A program made the translations under genes and the position numbers. Below, in pieces: positions 1 through 8,691 of a stretch of DNA of 64,000 nt. The stretch is from Solibacillus sp. FSL W7-1436 (GTDB lineage: Bacteria; Bacillota; Bacilli; Bacillales_A; Planococcaceae), in NCBI RefSeq assembly GCF_038007305.1, contig NZ_JBBOWV010000001.1, positions 2,966,501 through 3,030,500 on the forward strand, written 5' to 3'. Under the pieces are notes generated by a model. The model had not been told where the DNA came from and searched no databases. It was given only the letters and a program-made list of their open reading frames with translations. Numbering within the stretch: position 1 is the first letter of the stretch; the number at the start of each line of letters is the position of its first letter.

Positions 1-411
1 ACTGCAGGAATCGCGGCACCGGCATATGCAGGCATACCTGTTACACATCGCGATTATGCGACAAGCTTTGCGATTGTAACCGGGCATGGCCGTGAGGAAA
101 AGGGGCAGGATTTTTTAAGCTGGGCAAGTCTCGCACAAATCGATACGATTGCATTTTATATGAGTATTGGCAATATCGAACATATTACAAAAAGCCTTAT
201 TACACACGGAAAGAAACCGACAACACCTGTTGCAGTGATTGAATGGGGAACAACAAGCAATCAGCGTACAATTACAGGTCAATTAGAGACGATTTCCGAA
301 CAGATTCAGCAGCAAAAAATGCTTAACCCTTCGATGATTTTAGTCGGGGATGTCGTAGGAATGCGTGAAGAAATTGCATGGTTTAATGAAAGGATTGAGA
401 CAACATGTTAG
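1..411 (+). CDS. cobA: Uroporphyrinogen-III C-methyltransferase, C-terminal part (SUMT)
   Basis: The frame is open from the first base of the window, so the start lies upstream. The visible 136 residues match the C-terminal half of SUMT: an APAYAGIPVTHR stretch, then VTGH, a conserved IAFYMSIGNIEHI segment and a terminal PSMILVGDVVGMREEIAWF block typical of the tetrapyrrole methylase fold. The enzyme methylates uroporphyrinogen III at C2 and C7 with SAM to give precorrin-2, the entry step to sirohaem and cobalamin. Its stop codon overlaps the start of the nitroreductase gene (ATG at 405, TAG at 409-411), so the two are probably translationally coupled. It sits at the head of a B12 block, which supports a cobalamin role. 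Confidence 0.93.
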   Translation, partial: TAGIAAPAYAGIPVTHRDYATSFAIVTGHGREEKGQDFLSWASLAQIDTIAFYMSIGNIEHITKSLITHGKKPTTPVAVIEWGTTSNQRTITGQLETISEQIQQQKMLNPSMILVGDVVGMREEIAWFNERIETTC

Positions 412-959
412 AAGCATTAAAAAAACGACGTGCGGTTCGTCAATTTTTACCAATGGAAGTAGAGCGGGAAAAAATTGAACAATTATTGGAAGCAGCTACG
501 TATGCACCGAATGACCGCATGCGCGAACCTTGGCGATTTTACATATTGCAGGGAGACAGTTTAAAGCGTTTTGAACAAGTAGCACTCGATTATTTACAGC
601 AGCGCTTCCCGACAAAACCAAACTTGGTGGAAAGCTCGATGCAGGCGGTTACAAAGACACCGCTCATCATTGTCGTCACTTCTGCTGTAGTAGACGGAGA
701 TGATGGTGCGACACTGGACAATAAATTCGCTGTCAGCAGTGCGATTATGTCGATGTGGCTAATGGCTGAAGCGCTCGGTTTAGGCATGGTGTGGCGGACA
801 CGCGGCGTCGGTCTTGTACATGACACGGCTTTGCATGAATTTATCGGGGCATCGGATGCCGAACACCTTGTCGGTACGTTATGTATCGGTTATCCGGAAG
901 AACCGGTATCTACGGAGAAAAAACGGACACCATTTGTTGAAAAAACAACTTGGGTATAA
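405..959 (+). CDS. Nitroreductase-family flavoprotein in the cobalamin operon
   Basis: This 184-residue protein opens with the nitroreductase signature MLEALKKRRAVRQF, followed by the EQLLEAATYAPNDRMREPWRFYIL block that binds FMN. The rest fits a single-domain NAD(P)H-dependent flavin reductase. It overlaps the SUMT gene by 7 bp and lies 12 bp before cobO. From memory, the B. megaterium cobI operon has a gene called cbiY in the same slot between cysG-A and btuR, so a redox job in cobalamin synthesis is plausible, such as reducing corrinoid cobalt for CobO or making the lower ligand as BluB does. It is shorter than typical BluB. The flavoprotein call is firm; the substrate is inference. Confidence 0.82.
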   Translation: MLEALKKRRAVRQFLPMEVEREKIEQLLEAATYAPNDRMREPWRFYILQGDSLKRFEQVALDYLQQRFPTKPNLVESSMQAVTKTPLIIVVTSAVVDGDDGATLDNKFAVSSAIMSMWLMAEALGLGMVWRTRGVGLVHDTALHEFIGASDAEHLVGTLCIGYPEEPVSTEKKRTPFVEKTTWV

Positions 960-971
960 GGGGGCAATTTC

Positions 972-1511
972 ATGGCGAGAAAAGGAATGCTGCTCGTATA
1001 TACGGGTGAAGGAAAAGGCAAAACAACCGCTTCATTAGGTGTGACGTTGCGTGCAATCGGGCGTGGTATGAATGTGAAATATTTTCAGTTTATTAAATCG
1101 CCGCAACGTACATATGGAGAACAAATTGCACTTCGTAAATTAGGTGTCGAAACCGTTCAGCTCGGCATTGGTTTTACATGGACAAAAACACCGGAAGAAC
1201 ATAGAGAAGCGTTAAAAAAGGCTTGGCAAATTGTAAAAAAAGAGTTGCAGGATGAAACGACTGATTTACTAGTTTTAGATGAGTTAAATAATGCATTGGC
1301 GATTTCAAAATTCCCGATTGATGATGTTTTACCTTTAGAAGAAGTAATTGAAGTAATCCGTAATCGACCGGCCACAATGCATTTAGTCGTTACAGGACGA
1401 TCAGCACATCCGGATTTGATTGCAATGGCTGATCTGGTATCAACCGTTGATGCGACAAAACATTATTACAGCGAGCAGGACGTCACAGCGATGAAGGGGC
1501 TGGAGTTTTAG
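972..1511 (+). CDS. cobO: Cob(I)yrinic acid a,c-diamide adenosyltransferase (CobO/BtuR type)
   Basis: The 179-residue protein has an N-terminal P-loop GEGKGKTTASLG at about residues 11-22 and the DLLVLDELNNAL Walker-B-like segment near residue 100, the hallmarks of the CobO/CobA/BtuR adenosyltransferase family. It transfers the adenosyl group of ATP to Co(I) corrinoids. The ribosome binding site AAGGGGG lies just before ATG 972. The stop TAG (1509-1511) shares its last base with the GTG start of cobQ, so the two are tightly coupled. Length matches the family, and placement between a nitroreductase and cobQ fits late cobalamin assembly. Confidence 0.95.
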   Translation: MARKGMLLVYTGEGKGKTTASLGVTLRAIGRGMNVKYFQFIKSPQRTYGEQIALRKLGVETVQLGIGFTWTKTPEEHREALKKAWQIVKKELQDETTDLLVLDELNNALAISKFPIDDVLPLEEVIEVIRNRPATMHLVVTGRSAHPDLIAMADLVSTVDATKHYYSEQDVTAMKGLEF

Positions 1512-3004
1512 TGCAGGCAATCATGATTCAGGGCACCTCATCCGATGTGGGGAAAAGTGTACTATGTACAGCACTATGTCGCATTTTAGTTAATGACGGT
1601 TACCGGGTTGCGCCGTTTAAATCTCAAAATATGGCACTTAATTCGTATATTACGAAAGACGGTGGAGAGATTGGACGTGCACAAGGGGTTCAGGCGGAAG
1701 CTGCAAAAATTGACGCAACAACGGATATGAATCCGATTTTACTGAAGCCAAAAGGGGATATGGTATCAGAAGTGATTCTGCATGGTAAACATTTTGCAAA
1801 TATGAATGCGGTCAGTTATCGTGAACAATTTGTAGAAGAGGTCATGCCTGAAGTTCGTACATCACTTGAACGTTTATCGGAGAACTATGATGTTCTTGTT
1901 TTGGAAGGTGCGGGAAGTCCCGCGGAAATTAATTTGAAAAGCCGTGATATTGCCAATATGCGAATGGCTCATGAAACCGATGCGTCTGTTATTTTAGTTG
2001 CCGACATTGAACGGGGCGGTGTTTTTGCATCACTTGTCGGAACGCTGATGTTATTGGACGATGTGGAAAGAGCACGTGTCAAAGGAATCATTATCAATAA
2101 GTTTCGTGGCATGAAAGAACTGCTGACAAATGGAATCGAGTGGCTGGAAGAGTATACAGGGATTCCTGTACTTGGCGTTATTCCTTATTTTGATGTTCAA
2201 ATTGAGGCTGAAGATTCTATGGCGCTATCCAGCCTGCGCTTGAAAAAGCCACAGCAGCATGAATTTGCGATTGATGTCGCTGTCATCCGGTTTCCACGCA
2301 TCTCCAATTTTACCGATATAGATCCTTTGTTTGAAGAACCGGGGGTAGGTGTGCGCTTTGTTACCAACCTAAGCGATTTAAAAAATCCGGATGTCATAAT
2401 TTTACCGGGAACTAAAAATACGGTGGAAGATTTTTTATGGCTGCAGCAAACCGGGTTGATGCAAGGAATTTTACAGTTAGCGCATCAACATGTCCGTATT
2501 ATCGGTATATGTGGAGGTTACCAGATGCTCGGTGAAATGATTTTTGATGAGCAGGCGGTTGAAAGCACTGGCGGAACGTACTTGACTTTAGGTCTGCTGC
2601 CGATTGAAACAACATTTATCGATCGTAAGCAAACACTTCAAGTTTCCGGAAGAAGCTGTACAGGTCATGAGATTGAAGGTTATGAAATCCATTTAGGTCG
2701 CAGTGTAGCAACGAAACCGTTGAAGCCTTTCATCCAATTTTATGACGGTCGGACAGATGGTGTCTATACGGAGCAAGTATTTGGTACATATGTACACGGG
2801 ATTTTCCAAAATCGCTCATTCACACGTGATTATTTTAATGCAATCCGTATGCAAAAAGGGATCGAACCCATTTCAGGAGATGTCTTATCCGATTTTGAAC
2901 GGCGCGAACAAGCGTATGAAATGCTGGACCGCCATGTGCGGGAGCATCTGGATATGGAGAAGATTTATTCGTTTATTTCGGAAACTACAGTTGAAAAGAG
3001 GTGA
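1511..3004 (+). CDS. cobQ: Cobyric acid synthase (glutamine-hydrolysing)
   Basis: The protein has 497 residues with a GTG start. The N-terminal ATPase half begins QGTSSDVGKSVLCTALCR, a P-loop-like dethiobiotin-synthetase fold, and carries PFKSQNMALNSY and LEGAGSPAEINL blocks. The C-terminal half is a class I glutamine amidotransferase: PGTKNTVEDF, then the nucleophile Cys in IIGICGGYQMLGE and a late His in GTYVHGIF. This is the standard CobQ layout. It amidates adenosylcobyrinic acid a,c-diamide at positions b, d, e and g. The stop at 3002-3004 overlaps the ribosome binding site of the next gene. Confidence 0.96.
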   Translation: MQAIMIQGTSSDVGKSVLCTALCRILVNDGYRVAPFKSQNMALNSYITKDGGEIGRAQGVQAEAAKIDATTDMNPILLKPKGDMVSEVILHGKHFANMNAVSYREQFVEEVMPEVRTSLERLSENYDVLVLEGAGSPAEINLKSRDIANMRMAHETDASVILVADIERGGVFASLVGTLMLLDDVERARVKGIIINKFRGMKELLTNGIEWLEEYTGIPVLGVIPYFDVQIEAEDSMALSSLRLKKPQQHEFAIDVAVIRFPRISNFTDIDPLFEEPGVGVRFVTNLSDLKNPDVIILPGTKNTVEDFLWLQQTGLMQGILQLAHQHVRIIGICGGYQMLGEMIFDEQAVESTGGTYLTLGLLPIETTFIDRKQTLQVSGRSCTGHEIEGYEIHLGRSVATKPLKPFIQFYDGRTDGVYTEQVFGTYVHGIFQNRSFTRDYFNAIRMQKGIEPISGDVLSDFERREQAYEMLDRHVREHLDMEKIYSFISETTVEKR

Positions 3005-3009
3005 GGTTG

Positions 3010-3843
3010 ATGGCTGTTTTACATGGGCCGCTCGCAATAGATTTTGAGCAGCTCTGGAAGGAAGGGATGCTCGACTGGCATGGGAATATGCCGGAACGGA
3101 TGAAAAATGATGCGTTGGAAGAAGCCTTTTGGGCCCAATCAATGCAAAAAAAATCCTATAAGCAAACGGATGCACATGCCGTTCCAATTTATGAGAAGAT
3201 TCGTCAGTACATACCTAAGGGTGCAAGCTGTCTGGAAATGGGCCCCGGTTGGGGGAATTATACATTTCCTCTAAGAGAAGATGTCGGAAAACTGACATTA
3301 GTTGATGGCTCAAGGAGTGTTTTGGACTACTTGCAGCAGTATTTCATAGAAGACGATGCGGTAAATTTTGTTCATGCAAAGTGGGAAGAAGCCGATGTCG
3401 AACAGCATGATATAGTCATCGGTGTCAATTGCTATTACCGGATATATGAAATGAATAAGGCACTGCTGAAAATGAATGACCGGGCAAAGAAACGAGCGAT
3501 CATCGGGTTAACGACAGGACCGATCCAGCCACATTATGATGTGTTAGCGAAAGAATATCATTATGAGATTAAATATCCGAGAAGAGATTATATTGAAATT
3601 TTAAATATGCTGTATCAGTTAGGGATTTATGCAGATTGCGAAATGTTGGCATTGGAACGCATGTATTCCTATGAAAGTTATGATGCATTGTATGCGGCAC
3701 AAAGTAAAAAAATCTTAACGGATTCATTTGATTGGCAGCATGTAAAAGAAGCGCTTGCCCGGTATGTTACAGAAGAGGAAGACAGAATTGTATACCGTCA
3801 TAAATTTTATGCGGCGATTATTAGTTGGGAGCCGGTAAAGTAA
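3010..3843 (+). CDS. Class I SAM-dependent methyltransferase in the cobQ-btu operon
   Basis: The 277-residue protein has a methyltransferase motif I, CLEMGPGWGNYTFPL, at about residues 75-90 and an acidic end of strand 2 (LTLVDGS), so it binds SAM. Start ATG 3010 is preferred over the in-frame GTG at 3001, because that GTG lies inside the GAGGTGAGG ribosome binding site. The gene is wedged between cobQ and btuC (1 bp before btuC). Similar methyltransferases often accompany FecCD-type metal or corrinoid ABC operons, but I know of no assigned substrate. A role in corrinoid salvage or tetrapyrrole modification is only inferred from position. Confidence 0.8.
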   Translation: MAVLHGPLAIDFEQLWKEGMLDWHGNMPERMKNDALEEAFWAQSMQKKSYKQTDAHAVPIYEKIRQYIPKGASCLEMGPGWGNYTFPLREDVGKLTLVDGSRSVLDYLQQYFIEDDAVNFVHAKWEEADVEQHDIVIGVNCYYRIYEMNKALLKMNDRAKKRAIIGLTTGPIQPHYDVLAKEYHYEIKYPRRDYIEILNMLYQLGIYADCEMLALERMYSYESYDALYAAQSKKILTDSFDWQHVKEALARYVTEEEDRIVYRHKFYAAIISWEPVK

Positions 3844-3844
3844 A

Positions 3845-4885
3845 ATGAACAAAAATAAATTTTGGCTATGGATGCCTATTCTAGTCGTTGTGCTCTTAGC
3901 ATCCATTATAGGAGCGATTATGGTAGGTTCTGTAGGAATCACACCCCAGTTAATTATTGAAGTATTACTTTATAAAACAGGAATGTTGAGTGAAACAAAT
4001 GCATCAAATGCCCAACAAGTCATCATTTGGGAAATTCGTGTACCGCGCGTGTTATTGGCACTTTTAGTAGGGGCTTCCCTAGCAATATCGGGCGCAGCAA
4101 TCCAGGCTTTAGTAAAGAATTCGATTGCAGATCCATACATATTAGGTGTATCCTCGGGTGCTTCCGTCGGGGCGACTTCGGTCATTTTATTCGGGGCCTT
4201 CAGTTTTTTCGGTATATTTGCCTTATCGTTTGCCGCATTTCTAGGTGCCATTTTCGCCGTAATGATTGTCTTTTTACTTGCCCGCGTAAGCGGGAAAACT
4301 TCAATGATTCGATTGCTGTTATCGGGTATAGCGGTTTCCATGGTGTTGGGCGCCATGACAAACTTCATGTTAATGATTTCAAAAGAACAAGGCGGTGTTC
4401 AGGCTGTCATGTTTTGGATGCTTGGCAGTTTAGGGGGGGCAAAGTGGTCCAATATCGGAATACCTTTTATTACTTTTTGTATTGTATTTCCGTTATTGCT
4501 ACTGAGCTACCGTCAACTGAACGCACTGTTGCTTGGTGAAGAAACAGCCTCGACGTTAGGGATCAATATTGAACGGTTCAGGCTGTTCATTATTATTATC
4601 GTGTCATTACTTACGGGCGTTGTTGTTGCGGTTAGCGGGAGTATCGGATTTGTCGGTCTCATTGTCCCGCATATTGTGCGCATGATTGTCGGGTCCAATT
4701 ATAAAGTCGTTTTACCGCTGAGTGCGCTGGCTGGGGCCATTATTATCATATGGGCGGATATGGGGGCACGTATAGCCATTGCACCGGAAGAAATGCCGAT
4801 TGGGATTATTACAGCATTATGCGGAAGCCCATTCTTTATTTGGATGCTTCGTCGTCAGCGCTATGCATTTGGGGAAGGAGAATAA
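3845..4885 (+). CDS. btuC: Corrinoid ABC transporter permease (FecCD/BtuC family)
   Basis: The 346-residue protein is very hydrophobic, with about ten membrane spans. It carries the family blocks WEIRVPRVLLALLVGASLAISGAAIQALVKN, a PYILGVSSGASVGA stretch and IGFVGLIVPHIVRMIVG in the C-terminal third. These match iron-siderophore/B12 permeases. The window context (cobQ upstream, ABC ATPase and binding protein downstream, more cobalamin genes beyond) points to B12 or cobinamide. It starts 1 bp after the methyltransferase stop and ends 1 bp before the ATPase start. Confidence 0.9.
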   Translation: MNKNKFWLWMPILVVVLLASIIGAIMVGSVGITPQLIIEVLLYKTGMLSETNASNAQQVIIWEIRVPRVLLALLVGASLAISGAAIQALVKNSIADPYILGVSSGASVGATSVILFGAFSFFGIFALSFAAFLGAIFAVMIVFLLARVSGKTSMIRLLLSGIAVSMVLGAMTNFMLMISKEQGGVQAVMFWMLGSLGGAKWSNIGIPFITFCIVFPLLLLSYRQLNALLLGEETASTLGINIERFRLFIIIIVSLLTGVVVAVSGSIGFVGLIVPHIVRMIVGSNYKVVLPLSALAGAIIIIWADMGARIAIAPEEMPIGIITALCGSPFFIWMLRRQRYAFGEGE

Positions 4886-4886
4886 A

Positions 4887-5678
4887 ATGATCCAGCTACA
4901 TAAAGTTCAATATTCGGTGGATGAAAAGGACATTTTGAAAAGCATTTCTTTTGAAATCATCGAAGGAAAATTTATAGGGATTATTGGTCCGAACGGCAGC
5001 GGAAAATCAACGATGCTTAAGATTTTGTACCGTCACCTGAAACAATCATCCGGCAAAGTAACTTTACATGAGCAGGAAGTTTGGGATATTTCCCCGAAAA
5101 AACTGGCGAGACAAATGGCGGTCGTTAGTCAGGAGTCAACTGTATTATTTGACTTTACTGTAAGAGATTTGGTGATGATGGGACGTACCCCATATAAAGG
5201 GTGGCTTAGCGCGGATAACTCTGAAGATGTGTTGATTGCGGACAGAAGTATGGAATTAGCCAATGTTGCCCATTTGGCGAACCGTACACTTAGCAATTTA
5301 TCGGGAGGGGAGAAAAAGCGGGTCATGCTTGCACGTGCATTGGCACAGCAGGCAAGCATTCTTGTCCTGGATGAACCGACAAACCATTTGGATATTGAAC
5401 ACCAGCTTCATTTAATGGATTTAGTCAAAGATTTACCGATTACGATTATTGCGGCGTTACATGATTTAAATTTAGCTGCTGCTTATTGTGATGAGTTGAT
5501 TGTTATGAACGGTGGAACATTACATATTCAAGGTACACCGGAAAATGTATTGACGACAACGATGTTAAAAGAAGTATTTAAAATTGATGCAGGGATTTCC
5601 AAAAATCCGTTTACAAAGAAAATGCATTTGTTTTTTTATACGAATCCAAAGATAGATACAAAAGGAGAAACACAATGA
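4887..5678 (+). CDS. btuD: Corrinoid ABC transporter ATP-binding protein
   Basis: The product is 263 residues from ATG 4887, which follows a GGGGAAGGAG ribosome binding site; longer in-frame starts would overlap btuC heavily. It has Walker A GPNGSGKST, Q-loop VVSQEST, signature LSGGEKKRVMLARAL, Walker B ILVLDEPTNHLD and the H-loop AALHDLN. The sequence is closest to FecE/BtuD-type ATPases. It powers the BtuC permease. Its TGA overlaps the ATG of the binding-protein gene (ATGA), a translational-coupling junction. Confidence 0.93.
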   Translation: MIQLHKVQYSVDEKDILKSISFEIIEGKFIGIIGPNGSGKSTMLKILYRHLKQSSGKVTLHEQEVWDISPKKLARQMAVVSQESTVLFDFTVRDLVMMGRTPYKGWLSADNSEDVLIADRSMELANVAHLANRTLSNLSGGEKKRVMLARALAQQASILVLDEPTNHLDIEHQLHLMDLVKDLPITIIAALHDLNLAAAYCDELIVMNGGTLHIQGTPENVLTTTMLKEVFKIDAGISKNPFTKKMHLFFYTNPKIDTKGETQ

Positions 5679-6658
5679 AACTACGTAAAAAAATTTGGGC
5701 ACCGTTTGCTTTGGCATCCGCATTAATTTTAGGGGCATGTTCAAACGATGAGCCAACTGTAGAACAGGCAAAAGCGGATACCGAGGAAACGGTCCAGTCA
5801 GTAACAATTGAAAATGAAGGCTTATCCATTACATATGATGATGCACCAAAAAAAGCGATTTCCATTAACCAGCATGTAACGGAAGTGATGCTTGCACTTG
5901 GTTTGGAAGATTCAATGGTAGGAACAGCTTACTTGGATGACCAGATTTATCCTCCATTACAGGAAGCATATGACCAAGTTCCGGTAATGGCTGAACAATA
6001 TCCTTCGAAAGAACAGATCATCTCGTCAGAAGCCGATTTCATTTATGGTGGATGGGCAAGTGCCTTCAATGAGAAAAACGTCATGTCACGTGAAGAAATG
6101 GAACAATTGGGAATTGGCAGTTACCTGCAGTCTTCCTCTGTAAAAGTCGCGCCGGAGCTAGAGGATATTTATACGGATATTCGTAATATCGCAAAAATCT
6201 TCCGTGTTGAAGAGCGCGGTGAAACATTGATAGAAGATATGAACGCAGATATTGAAAAGATTACAGAAAAAATTCCTGCAATGGACAAGCCAATCGATGT
6301 CCTAGTATTTGATAGTGGGGATAAAGATGTATTTACAGCAACACAGAACTTTATGAACACTTTAATTAAAATGGCCGGAGCAAATAATATTTTTGGGGAT
6401 ATCGAGAAAAACTGGGCAACGGTTTCAAAAGAAGATGCGGTTGAGCGTAATCCGGAATCTATCATTGTCATCGATTACGGTTCTACAACAGCAGAGGAAA
6501 AAATTAATTTCCTGAAAAATGATTCTGCACTGAGCCAAACACCGGCAGTACAAAATGAGCATTTTGTTGTTCTGCCATTATCGGCTGCATCAGAAGGTGT
6601 TCGAGTGGCAGAAGCGCTTGAAATTATTGCTAAAGGTCTTTACCCGGATTCATTCTGA
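5675..6658 (+). CDS. btuF: Corrinoid ABC transporter substrate-binding lipoprotein
   Basis: The 327-residue product starts with a lipoprotein signal peptide ending in the lipobox LGAC (residues 19-22), so it should be anchored outside the membrane. The mature part has the periplasmic-binding-protein fold typical of class III binders (TroA/BtuF/FecB): KAISINQHVTEVMLALGL near the start, then EADFIYGGW and a long helix joining the two lobes. It follows btuC and btuD directly, giving a complete uptake system. B12 as ligand is inferred from the surrounding genes rather than from pocket residues. Confidence 0.9.
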   Translation: MKLRKKIWAPFALASALILGACSNDEPTVEQAKADTEETVQSVTIENEGLSITYDDAPKKAISINQHVTEVMLALGLEDSMVGTAYLDDQIYPPLQEAYDQVPVMAEQYPSKEQIISSEADFIYGGWASAFNEKNVMSREEMEQLGIGSYLQSSSVKVAPELEDIYTDIRNIAKIFRVEERGETLIEDMNADIEKITEKIPAMDKPIDVLVFDSGDKDVFTATQNFMNTLIKMAGANNIFGDIEKNWATVSKEDAVERNPESIIVIDYGSTTAEEKINFLKNDSALSQTPAVQNEHFVVLPLSAASEGVRVAEALEIIAKGLYPDSF

Positions 6659-6725
6659 CCTTTCACAATCAAAGGGTATTAACTAGTCACAATAAGTGTA
6701 ATTGATGAATGGGGGCGGTTTATAT

Positions 6726-7463
6726 ATGCAGGAATATGCTAAGAAAAATTTCGAGAAGGCGTTGCAGCTGCCGATGCCGAACAAGACTTATGCAAAGTTA
6801 AAAGCAATGGATGACTATATCGCATTAATTGTACGGCCCGGGTTAATAAACAAACACTTATCAAGTGATCAGCTGATTGTATTAGCGAATCTTGAAGAAT
6901 CAGGCGCTGTAAAATATTCTGCCGGCCATAGTTTTATCGTTACTGTTCATCGTTCAAATGTGGAGCAGGCGATGGAAAAATTAACGGAAGTGAATTTGTA
7001 TGTGGCATCCCAAACACCAAGTGCATTATTTAAATGTTGTGACTTTTGTGATGGGGATTTGTTAGACGGTTTACCACTTGCAAAGGACTTGCTGGAACAA
7101 GTTGAACAAATGCCGTTAAAAAACAGAGTTCGCATCGGTTTTAATGCATGTACAAAAGCATGCTATAATGCGGTCCAGGATGACCTGGCACTCATTTTTC
7201 ATAATGGCAAAGTGGACGTTTACGGGGGCGCGATTCCAATGGGGAGACGTGCCAGTTCCGGGCAACTATTGTTAAAAAAAGTACCGGAAAACATAGTGAT
7301 TGATGTTGTGAAAAATATATTAGAGAAGTACAATTCGTCATCAATAGATAAGTTTGCCGCATTCGTGGACAAAAATAAAACTTACTTTGATCAACTACAA
7401 AAAGGAGGACTCTATGACAACTTGGAATTTAAACCAAATGCAGCGCCATCTGTTAATTTGTAA
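6726..7463 (+). CDS. Nitrite/sulfite reductase ferredoxin-like half-domain protein
   Basis: The 245-residue protein has an N-terminal stretch resembling the NirB/SirA ferredoxin-like half domain (LIVRPGLINKHLSSDQLIVLANLEESGAVKY), then CCDFCDGDLLDG and GFNACTKACYN. Those cysteines could hold an Fe-S cluster. It is far shorter than a complete siroheme reductase. Start ATG 6726 is preferred because GGGGGCGG lies at 6711-6718; an earlier TTG would precede that site. The 3' end overlaps the chelatase gene by 50 bp. The place beside CbiX suggests a redox or cofactor-handling partner in corrin-ring synthesis; this is inference. Confidence 0.75.
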   Translation: MQEYAKKNFEKALQLPMPNKTYAKLKAMDDYIALIVRPGLINKHLSSDQLIVLANLEESGAVKYSAGHSFIVTVHRSNVEQAMEKLTEVNLYVASQTPSALFKCCDFCDGDLLDGLPLAKDLLEQVEQMPLKNRVRIGFNACTKACYNAVQDDLALIFHNGKVDVYGGAIPMGRRASSGQLLLKKVPENIVIDVVKNILEKYNSSSIDKFAAFVDKNKTYFDQLQKGGLYDNLEFKPNAAPSVNL

Positions 7464-8607
7464 TGGGGCGACTTGCATGAGTGCCGGTGCGGAAGAAGTA
7501 ACAAAGCAAATCCGGGATGAAATTCGCAAAAATCGCCTGGATGAAATGATTCATACGTCGCGTACCCGATGTAATGGGCGGTGTAAAGATAAATGCGTTG
7601 TCATCGATTATCCGAAAGGAACATGGTATTCCGTTCAAAACGAGGAAACCTCACGGGCCATTGTGCAGGATACCGCTGAAGAATCATCCATTATTTATTC
7701 GGTGGAACACGGGGAAAGAATCCGTCATGAAAATCGGATTAAAGGAATCGATAAATATAAAAAAGGAAGAGGACCATTGAAAAAAGCAGTATTATTTGTC
7801 GGGCATGGTAGTAGATTAGAGGCTGGAAATGAGGAAGTACGTCAGTTTGTCGAGCAGACGAAAACGTATATTGATCCAGCGCTACTAGTTGAAACTTGTT
7901 TTCTGGAATTTGCTTCACCGAATATAGAAGATGGGATTCAGCTATGTGTTGAAAGAGGCGCGGATGAAGTCCATGTAATTCCCATCATCTTATTACACGC
8001 AGGACACTCAAAAATGCACATCCCGGCCGAAATCGAACATGCAAGAGAGCATTTTCCGGATGTTCGCTTTACATATGGTCAAACAATTGGGATTCATGAA
8101 GAAATTTTCGAAATTCTTAAGTCGCGATTAACAGAAGTAGGCTTCAATCCTGATGAAAAACATGACGACACAGCTATTTTACTTATTGCTCGCGGCGGCA
8201 GTGATCCATATGCAAATGGCGATTTCTATAAAATTACCCGTTTATTGTGGGAAAAACTAGACGTTCCTATAGTAGAAAGTGCATTTATGGGCGTAACGAC
8301 TCCATCAGTAGAACAAGGGGTTGAACGCTGTATCAGACTCGGTGCCAAAAAAATTGTGATGCTTCCATACTTCTTGTTTACAGGGGTGTTGATGGAACGA
8401 ATGGCTAAAATGGTCCAGCAGTTTACAGAGCAATATGAAGATGTCGATTTTTTACTTGCAAATTATTTCGGCTACCATCCGAATTTGAAGAAAGTATTGT
8501 TGGAGCGCATGGAACAGGCACTGGACGGTACTTCTACAGGTATGACCGATTTAGAGAATTTCCGCAAATATGCAGAAGAACATGGATATGAACACCACCA
8601 TCATTAA
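7414..8607 (+). CDS. cbiX: Sirohydrochlorin cobaltochelatase with N-terminal ferredoxin-like domain
   Basis: The 397-residue product starts at ATG 7414 behind AAAGGAGG. Residues 1 to about 110 form a thioredoxin-like [2Fe-2S] ferredoxin module with CNGATCMSAG and CNGRCKDKC cysteines. The rest is a long two-lobe CbiX chelatase (FVGHGSRLEAGNEEV, then LHAGHSKMHIPAEI, and a second lobe with LIARGGSDPYANGDF). The C-terminus ends in a His run (YEHHHH), seen in CbiX proteins of Bacilli. It inserts Co(II) into sirohydrochlorin in the anaerobic-type B12 pathway. In B. megaterium, from memory, the ferredoxin-like CbiW and CbiX are separate, so this looks like a fusion. Confidence 0.88.
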   Translation: MTTWNLNQMQRHLLICNGATCMSAGAEEVTKQIRDEIRKNRLDEMIHTSRTRCNGRCKDKCVVIDYPKGTWYSVQNEETSRAIVQDTAEESSIIYSVEHGERIRHENRIKGIDKYKKGRGPLKKAVLFVGHGSRLEAGNEEVRQFVEQTKTYIDPALLVETCFLEFASPNIEDGIQLCVERGADEVHVIPIILLHAGHSKMHIPAEIEHAREHFPDVRFTYGQTIGIHEEIFEILKSRLTEVGFNPDEKHDDTAILLIARGGSDPYANGDFYKITRLLWEKLDVPIVESAFMGVTTPSVEQGVERCIRLGAKKIVMLPYFLFTGVLMERMAKMVQQFTEQYEDVDFLLANYFGYHPNLKKVLLERMEQALDGTSTGMTDLENFRKYAEEHGYEHHHH

Positions 8608-8625
8608 TGAAATGCTACAATTTAT

Positions 8626-8660
8626 CCAGAGCATCAATTATGCTCTGGAATTTTCATTTT
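8626..8660 (+). terminator. Intrinsic terminator after cbiX
   Basis: A perfect 9-bp stem CCAGAGCAT/ATGCTCTGG with a 5-base loop is followed by AATTTTCATTTT. It closes the cobalamin transcript and separates it from the cbiB group. Confidence 0.8.
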
Positions 8661-8691
8661 ATATTAATTGAATAAAGGAGCGAGGGACACG

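Noticed and set aside
2885-3187. Minus-strand frames inside the cobalamin genes
   Set aside because: They are antisense shadows of cobQ and the methyltransferase without ribosome binding sites or recognisable sequence.
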